64,000 bases of DNA, from NCBI GenBank assembly GCA_020633975.1, contig JACKCR010000013.1, positions 1-64,000 of the forward strand. Direction: 5' to 3'. Each line of letters starts with the position of its first letter. Positions within the stretch are counted from its first letter, which is position 1. The stretch comes from Candidatus Eiseniibacteriota bacterium. Lineage in GTDB: Bacteria > Eisenbacteria > RBG-16-71-46 > CAIMUX01. The notes below the pieces were generated by a model that saw only the letters and a program-made list of their open reading frames with translations, was not told the DNA's origin and did no database searches. A program made the translations under genes and the position numbers. Below, one piece after another: positions 59,408-64,000 of this stretch.

Positions 59408-60019
59408 TCAGTAGGCCAGCGACGCGCCTTCTTCCCGGAAGCCGTCGCTACGTACGCTCCGGGAGTACTCCGCGATCACGCGGTCTTCGAGAGAAGCGCG
59501 GAACGCTGTCGAGACCGGATGGCAAACGTCGCGGAACTTGCCGTCCCCTTCCTTGCGAGACGGCATCGCAAGGAACAGGCGGCTTGGCCCCTCGATGACC
59601 TTGATTCCGCGGATGACGAATACCCCGCCCAAGGTGACCGAACACAACGCACGGAGTCGACCCTGCCGCCTTGGACTAACCCGCACCTCTGTGATCACGA
59701 CTCCGTCTGGGTGTGGCCCCGACTCTCTCGTGGTCGTGGACGCGACGGGCCGTTCCCTCTTCGTGGGCACGAACTCGTCCCCTTCGGCCAAAGGTGTGTC
59801 GCGTTCCAGAATCGACCTGCTACTCCGATCCGCACCCATCGTCTTCCTCCAGTCCCGGACTTTCTCGAGAACCTTCGCTTCCAGCTCCGTCGTATCTATC
59901 TCGAGATCTTCGAGCGCGCGCCTCCGGTCGGCAGCCGTTTCCAGGTCGCCTTCCATTCCGGAGCACAATCGGTCCCAGAGTGCGTCGTCGGCTGTCCGCC
60001 TGCTCTCATTCGTCATCAT
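59408..60019 (-). CDS. SpoVG-domain protein with a long N-terminal extension
   Basis: 203 residues. Residues about 105-190 match SpoVG closely: VVITEVRVSP, GRLRALCSVTLGGVFVIRGIKVIEG, RLFLAMPSRKEGDGKFRDVCHPVSTAFRASLEDRVIAEY. SpoVG proteins are small nucleic-acid-binding regulators of about 85-95 residues. Here about 105 extra residues precede the domain: a predicted helical, charged part (RRRALEDLEIDTTELEAKVLEKVRDWRK) and a linker with KRERP. Start ATG 60019 overlaps the end of the sigma-like gene by 14 bp, so the two are coupled. The helical part could be a binding surface for the sigma-like partner, which is inference. Confidence 0.85.
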   Translation of the reverse strand: MMTNESRRTADDALWDRLCSGMEGDLETAADRRRALEDLEIDTTELEAKVLEKVRDWRKTMGADRSSRSILERDTPLAEGDEFVPTKRERPVASTTTRESGPHPDGVVITEVRVSPRRQGRLRALCSVTLGGVFVIRGIKVIEGPSRLFLAMPSRKEGDGKFRDVCHPVSTAFRASLEDRVIAEYSRSVRSDGFREEGASLAY

Positions 60020-60584
60020 CTTTGTGTTCCGCCTTCCAGATCTTTCGGGACGCTTTCCGGACTCGTCGCATCTGCTCGTAGATCCGTTTGATCGGGCGAT
60101 CCAGCTCCTGGGAGATCTGTCGAGGCTTGCGGCCCTCGATGAGGAATCCTTCCGCGACCGGCCAGAGCTCGTCTGGGAGCTCGTGCCTCAACCTGGTCAT
60201 GAACGCTTCGTACGACCCGGCTTCCGGTGCGGACGAATCGCTCTCGCGTTCGGGGATCGTTGCGAGTGCGGACTCCCGAACGTAGTGCACGGTCCTCTTC
60301 TGCTCGGCACTCTTGACCAACGCGTGGAGCTTGCTGTCGATGATCGACCGGAAGGCGTCGCGGTACCCGCCGTCGCAAGGTGGAAGAGTCCGCCGTTCCG
60401 AGAGCACGTCACAGATGGACTCGAGGACGATGTCGTCCGCGGTCAGGCCTCTCGGGAGCGAGCGCCGGTTCGGATTCCAGGTGTACCGCCAGATTCGGAA
60501 CTCGGTATACAAACGCAAGTCGTGGATCAGCTCTCTCCATTCGTCATCGGAGAGTTGCTTCAATCCCTCGAGGTCGCTCGCCAT
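60006..60584 (-). CDS. Divergent sigma-70-like protein
   Basis: About 192 residues from ATG 60584 (GGGGGCAGGG upstream; TTG 60596 is an alternative). A region-2-like helix pair is ELIHDLRLYTEFRIWRYTWN...RGLTADDIVLESICDVLSERR. A region-4-like HTH is LPDELWPVAEGFLIEGRKPRQISQELDRPIKRIYEQMRRVRKASRKI. The spacing between them fits an ECF-like sigma factor, though similarity is weak and a sigma-related DNA-binding protein is possible. Overlaps the SpoVG-domain gene. TGTACA palindromes lie about 110-140 bp upstream. Confidence 0.7.
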   Translation of the reverse strand: MASDLEGLKQLSDDEWRELIHDLRLYTEFRIWRYTWNPNRRSLPRGLTADDIVLESICDVLSERRTLPPCDGGYRDAFRSIIDSKLHALVKSAEQKRTVHYVRESALATIPERESDSSAPEAGSYEAFMTRLRHELPDELWPVAEGFLIEGRKPRQISQELDRPIKRIYEQMRRVRKASRKIWKAEHKDDDE

Positions 60585-60690
60585 CCCTGCCCCCAAGTCG
60601 ATGTCCCGCTATCGCTGCAATCCTCTCTTCTCGCGGCACGTTGGAATTTGGGCGGGAATCTCTCGAAAGCAAGGAAAAATGCTCTAACCC

Positions 60691-60723
60691 GGGTATACCC
60701 TGGTGTACAAGTTCATGTGTACA
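60691..60723. promoter_or_regulatory. Palindromes upstream of the sigma-like gene
   Basis: GGGTATACCC is a perfect 10-bp palindrome (60691-60700), followed by TGTACA-N8-TGTACA (60704-60709 and 60718-60723). They lie in the only AT-richer part of this region, upstream of the sigma-like/SpoVG unit. A minus-strand TTGTAC-N17-TTAGAG could be the promoter. Function as an operator is inference. Confidence 0.4.
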
Positions 60724-60776
60724 GGATATTGGACTATCGCATCGGATTGCTGCGTCTCGTCTTCCAGGGGGCGAGG

Positions 60777-61250
60777 TCACTTCCTCCGCTCGAACCGAAA
60801 GTCGATCGTGCGCACCTCGCCGTCACCAGGCCCTTCGATCCGGGCCGTCATGGCGTCGTCACCGTGTCGGGTGTAGAGGATCCTCTGCGGGAAGTCGTGC
60901 TCCAGGTTCTCGAAGACGGCATGGTCCTCGTCGCACTCCACGAGGAGGAATGGAGTCGGGAACGCGTTCTCCCTCGGCTTCGCGACATAGAAGACCTCAT
61001 CACCGAGCCGCTCGAGTCGGAGGTACTCGGTCACGTGAGTCTCCTCGCCGGCCGTCACGTGGGCCAGGCCTTCCATCGTGTTCTCACTGACGCGGGTCCA
61101 GCTCTCCGTCGCCAAGCCACGTTTCGTCTGGCGGACCCAGTCGCCTTCGAGCCATCCGAGCATGTCGAAGGGAGCGCTCGCCGCGGCACCACCGGGGGTG
61201 ACGGTCGAGGCTACGAGCAGGAACGTGAGCGCGAGCAGAATGGGGATCAC
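60777..61250 (-). CDS. Exported DUF6265-like protein
   Basis: 157 residues from GTG 61250 (GAGGAG about 8 bp upstream). Signal peptide ILLALTFLLVASTVTPGGAAA. The mature part LGWLEGDWVRQTKRGLATESWTRVSENTMEGLAHV...FLLVECDEDHAVFENLEHDFPQRILYTRHGDDAMTARIEG is the small lipocalin-like barrel annotated DUF6265 (W..G.W......E.W.......M.G......E.....NP.HDFP..I.Y). Ligand unknown. Single-gene unit. Confidence 0.8.
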   Translation of the reverse strand: MIPILLALTFLLVASTVTPGGAAASAPFDMLGWLEGDWVRQTKRGLATESWTRVSENTMEGLAHVTAGEETHVTEYLRLERLGDEVFYVAKPRENAFPTPFLLVECDEDHAVFENLEHDFPQRILYTRHGDDAMTARIEGPGDGEVRTIDFRFERRK

Positions 61251-61656
61251 GGGAGCACTCCTCAGCGTGGGACGATCGTCCCGCGAGATTGGGCACGAGC
61301 GACCGTCCGTTGGCAGATCGACTCAGCGGGACGTGGCTTCCGGGACTGTCGGCCGCTGGCGTGAGTGGGTCAAGATGCCTCGACTGGGGAATCGTCGCGG
61401 GCGTCTCGTCGGGGTTCGAGGGCGTCGGGTAGCGCGCGGAGAGACGTGATACGCTGTGGATCAGTCTCGGCGCTGGGACTTGGCACTGAGACAGGCCGCG
61501 AGAGGGCGCCAACGTCCCACCCCGAAACGGTCGTAGGAGGTACCGAGGCGGAGCGGGACCATTGACGATTCGGCAATCCGGCGGCTCAGCAGCCGGCGGA
61601 TCAGTAGCCCGGCGACTCAGCAAGTCAGTACACGGGCACGTCGGCGTATCACGACT
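61251..61656. other. Intergenic region of about 400 bp with 15-bp tandem repeats
   Basis: No gene recognised. At 61578-61622 there are three 15-bp units (CCGGCGGCTCAGCAG, CCGGCGGATCAGTAG and a diverged third). They lie just beyond the stop of the beta-helix gene and belong to the same period-15 class as the repeats elsewhere in the window. Confidence 0.6.
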
Positions 61657-63948
61657 TCAGCGCAACAACACGACGCGCTCCTGTGACTGCTCGTGGCCGT
61701 TGCTGATACGCAGGTAGTACGTGCCGGAAGGAATGCCCAGCTCGCCGAGGTCGACGGTCCGGACGTGGCCCCCGGGTGCGAACTCCGACGAGAAGGCCGT
61801 CGCGACGTTCCGGCCTTGAGCGTCGTAGATCTCGAGAGCGACGTGCGACTGCGCCGGCGACTCGAACGCGACGACGACCTGCCGGGTCGTCGGATTCGGG
61901 GCCACCTTCGTGATCGAGAGCGAGCCACTCGTCGCTTGTCCGGCGAAGGAATCCGTTCCGATGGTGCCTTCCGTCGAGAGTGCAGAGCCGTGCGCGAGTG
62001 AGCCCGTGGCGAGTGGCGAACACCCCCGACTCTCCGCGCCCATCCGCTCACACGCGGTCACGGTGTGGGCGGGCCCGGGTGCACAGGGGGAGTCGGGATC
62101 GAGACGGAGATCTCCAGCTTCCAGGTCACAGAAGAGCGGGTCCTGGGAGATGTTCCCGCGGCGGCCGTTCTGTTCTTGGATGTCCTCGATGTAGTCGCCT
62201 CCACTGTTCCCGAAGACGTCCGAGCAGCTGAGGACGACGTCCCCGGTGAACGATGTGACCGGATACCGAGCATCGTTGAAGGCGAGTATCGAACGAGAGA
62301 TGTCGAGATCTCCACGGAACACATCGATCATCCCGTAGTGAGTCGAGCTCACGAGGTTCCGGACGAATGTGCAGCTTCGCACCGAGAGGTTCCCGTGTCT
62401 GACGTGGATGCAGCTATCGCTGACCAGGTTGCCCCAGAATGTACAGGCTTCGAAATCGACGGATGCGTAGCTGGCAAAGAAAGCCGTGGGGGCTTCGGAG
62501 TTCGCCACGAACCGCGATCCGCGAACCGCGACTGGCTCGGCGCAGTCGATTGCGTAGAAGACGGCTCCTCGGTTGTTGCGGAATGTGCAGTCCTCCACCT
62601 GGACGGCCGAGTTCCGAGCGAAGATTCCCGAACCCACCGGCCCGGAGTTGGTCTCGAAGACACATCCTTGGATCGTGGGGGACGCGCCGTCGATGAAGAT
62701 GCCGGCGCCCTCTTGCGCGTGTCCGTCTCGCACCGTGACGTCCTGGAGACGGGTTTCGGCCGCTTCGCCGGACCGGAAGTAGAGAACGTGGTCTTCACCT
62801 TCCGCGTCGATGACGCAGGCGGCCGCATCTCCGCTTCCCGAGCGTAGGACGATCGACTTACCGAGGAAGTCGATGCCGCGGTTTCCGTCGCCGGAGAAGA
62901 CTCCGTCGCCCAGCTCGATCACCGATCCATCGGCTGCGGCGTTGATCGCTCCCTGAATCGTGGGGATGTCACCCGACCCGTCCGCCTCGACCCGATAGAA
63001 CTCGTTGCCACATGGTTCAGGAGAGCACGAGACGCCTTCCCAGGTCCACTCGCCCCGATCGACGCTGCAGTGGGCCTCCGTCCGCACCTGGCAGGTTCCA
63101 TCCTCGAAGCAGCACGCGCCGGTAGCGGCATCACACGCGTTCGACTCGCACGGGTACTGGGCGAGGTAGTCACCTCCGAGCCCGAGGCACTCGACTTCGG
63201 TGAGCACCCTGCACTCACTACCCGGGATGCAACATGCTCCCCAGACGCACGGATCCGGATCGCACGAATGACTGCTTCCGAGCCAAGTTCCGGCGCAGTC
63301 CACCTCTCTCTGGAGTTCGCAGACGCCGCTCGGAAGACAACACGCGCCGGCGGCGTCCGGGCACGGCAAGTACCCGAGCGCGTTGCCGAACCCGAGTTCT
63401 CCGAAGTCCGCGATCTGGTCGATCACGCCGGGAACGGCGTCGTCCACGAACTCGGCACCCTGCCACGGGTGTGCCGCGAGACGGAAGTAGGTGTCCCGCC
63501 CGGGGTATGCATAGCCCGCGAACCAGTAGGCCTCGGTGACGTGCGATTCCTGTGCGGGGTTGAAGGTCACGGCCACGCCGGTACCCGGATCCGGCCAGTC
63601 GTTGTCCGGAAGCATGAAGTTCCCACACATCCCGTGATCCACGATTACTACCCCTTCGTCGTTGTAGTCGACGCCGAATACGAGCCCGGATAGGCGAGGG
63701 GAAGCATCAGGTGGGAAGGCCGCAAGGACCGACCATGCGTGGATGGCACCGTCATCACTAGGGAGTTCGGTGCCCAGATCTGCACAATCCGACGGGACCG
63801 GTGCCGCTTCGCAGTACGTCTCCTGGTCGCTGGTGTACTCGACCTCGGATAGGGCCTGGACGACGATCGTCCCACCTTCGTTGACGCCGCCGAGGGCGAA
63901 GGAGCCAGATGCGGTCAGGATCAAAAAGGCGGTAAGGACGCGGGACAT
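61657..63948 (-). CDS. Secreted right-handed beta-helix protein with cysteine-rich repeats and sorting tail
   Basis: 763 residues from ATG 63948 (AGAGGAGGTACC before it). Signal peptide LTAFLILTASGSFALGG. Residues about 200-325 hold three Cys-rich repeats of the form GACC...G.C...T...C...G.....C.P..C (GACCLPSGVCELQREVDC, GACCIPGSECRVLTEVEC, GACCFEDGTCQVRTEAHC). About 330-640 is a parallel beta-helix of pectin-lyase type (IPTIQGAINAAADGSVIELGDGVFSG, GASPTIQGCVFETNSG, CTFRNNRG, RGDLDISRSILAFN). The last 85 residues are a sorting tail (VAPNPTTRQVVVAFESPA ... GTYYLRISNGHEQ). Probably surface-displayed; substrate unknown. Confidence 0.88.
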   Translation of the reverse strand: MSRVLTAFLILTASGSFALGGVNEGGTIVVQALSEVEYTSDQETYCEAAPVPSDCADLGTELPSDDGAIHAWSVLAAFPPDASPRLSGLVFGVDYNDEGVVIVDHGMCGNFMLPDNDWPDPGTGVAVTFNPAQESHVTEAYWFAGYAYPGRDTYFRLAAHPWQGAEFVDDAVPGVIDQIADFGELGFGNALGYLPCPDAAGACCLPSGVCELQREVDCAGTWLGSSHSCDPDPCVWGACCIPGSECRVLTEVECLGLGGDYLAQYPCESNACDAATGACCFEDGTCQVRTEAHCSVDRGEWTWEGVSCSPEPCGNEFYRVEADGSGDIPTIQGAINAAADGSVIELGDGVFSGDGNRGIDFLGKSIVLRSGSGDAAACVIDAEGEDHVLYFRSGEAAETRLQDVTVRDGHAQEGAGIFIDGASPTIQGCVFETNSGPVGSGIFARNSAVQVEDCTFRNNRGAVFYAIDCAEPVAVRGSRFVANSEAPTAFFASYASVDFEACTFWGNLVSDSCIHVRHGNLSVRSCTFVRNLVSSTHYGMIDVFRGDLDISRSILAFNDARYPVTSFTGDVVLSCSDVFGNSGGDYIEDIQEQNGRRGNISQDPLFCDLEAGDLRLDPDSPCAPGPAHTVTACERMGAESRGCSPLATGSLAHGSALSTEGTIGTDSFAGQATSGSLSITKVAPNPTTRQVVVAFESPAQSHVALEIYDAQGRNVATAFSSEFAPGGHVRTVDLGELGIPSGTYYLRISNGHEQSQERVVLLR

Positions 63949-64000
63949 GGTACCTCCTCTCGAACGATCGCGGTCCGCATGGCCGCACGTCGGGCGAGGG

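Noticed and set aside
1-64000. tRNA and rRNA genes
   Set aside because: No cloverleaf with a GGTTCGAATCC-type T-arm or rRNA-like segment was seen by eye. A tRNAscan/Infernal run was not possible.

Overview
This is 64 kb of a high-GC bacterial chromosome. No rRNA or tRNA gene, CRISPR array or intact transposase was seen. Nine genes or gene remnants end in a FlgD/type IX-like sorting tail (PNPF...WDGRD..G....GVYFVRL...), and several encode very long secreted beta-propeller, FG-GAP/PKD, HAF-repeat or beta-helix proteins. Ric, quinol NO reductase, several ECF sigma factors, a Ser/Thr kinase-ATPase and a SpoVG-domain protein are also present. The combination suggests an uncultured Gram-negative of the FCB-related group (Eisenbacteria- or Krumholzibacteriota-like). 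That placement is inference, because no marker gene settles it.

Layout. 1-6.5 kb: a biotin-dependent carboxyltransferase cut by the window edge, an RsbRD_N-like protein, a secreted BNR/propeller protein, and a pirin + SpoIIE-type phosphatase pair. 6.5-10.7 kb: two secreted proteins on the minus strand, one with a c-type haem motif and hydrazine-synthase-alpha-like features, the other a HAF-repeat protein. 10.9-19.4 kb: a kinase-ATPase-TPR protein with an ECF sigma factor behind it, a GNAT acetyltransferase, a minus-strand operon (ABC ATPase, permease, ECF sigma, anti-sigma) and a MATE exporter. 19.4-25.2 kb: a self-contained locus in which a regulator joining an ArsR-type HTH to a degenerate M29 aminopeptidase fold lies between two secreted propeller genes. 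An almost identical 24-bp palindrome lies upstream of each propeller gene. 25.2-30.8 kb: an IS/MITE remnant, a small membrane protein, and a nitric-oxide module norR / ric-norZ with three GTTGT-N7-ACAAC sites and a sigma-54 promoter.

30.9-38.4 kb: glutamate dehydrogenase, two paralogous PEP/pyruvate-binding-domain proteins (one with a C-terminal nucleotidyltransferase) and a phosphoesterase. 38.5-50.2 kb: a 1370-residue secreted propeller/PKD/FG-GAP protein, then mostly small genes (YqeY, DinB, CYTH, DUF3124 lipoprotein, DUF2283), two outer-membrane barrels and a hybrid histidine kinase. 50.2-64 kb: an ATPase-TPR regulator with an internal 15-bp minisatellite, a lipoprotein, a decayed sulfatase next to an orphan sorting-domain fragment, a TPR + secreted phosphatase operon, an overlapping sigma-like/SpoVG-domain pair, a DUF6265 protein, and a secreted beta-helix protein with cysteine-rich repeats.

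Best candidates for something undescribed: the ArsR-M29 regulator with its shared operators (19.4-25.2 kb); the gdhA-linked PEP-binding/nucleotidyltransferase pair (31-37.5 kb); the sigma/SpoVG overlap (59.4-60.6 kb); and the recurrent codon-phased 15/18-bp minisatellites in signal peptides and in one ATPase.
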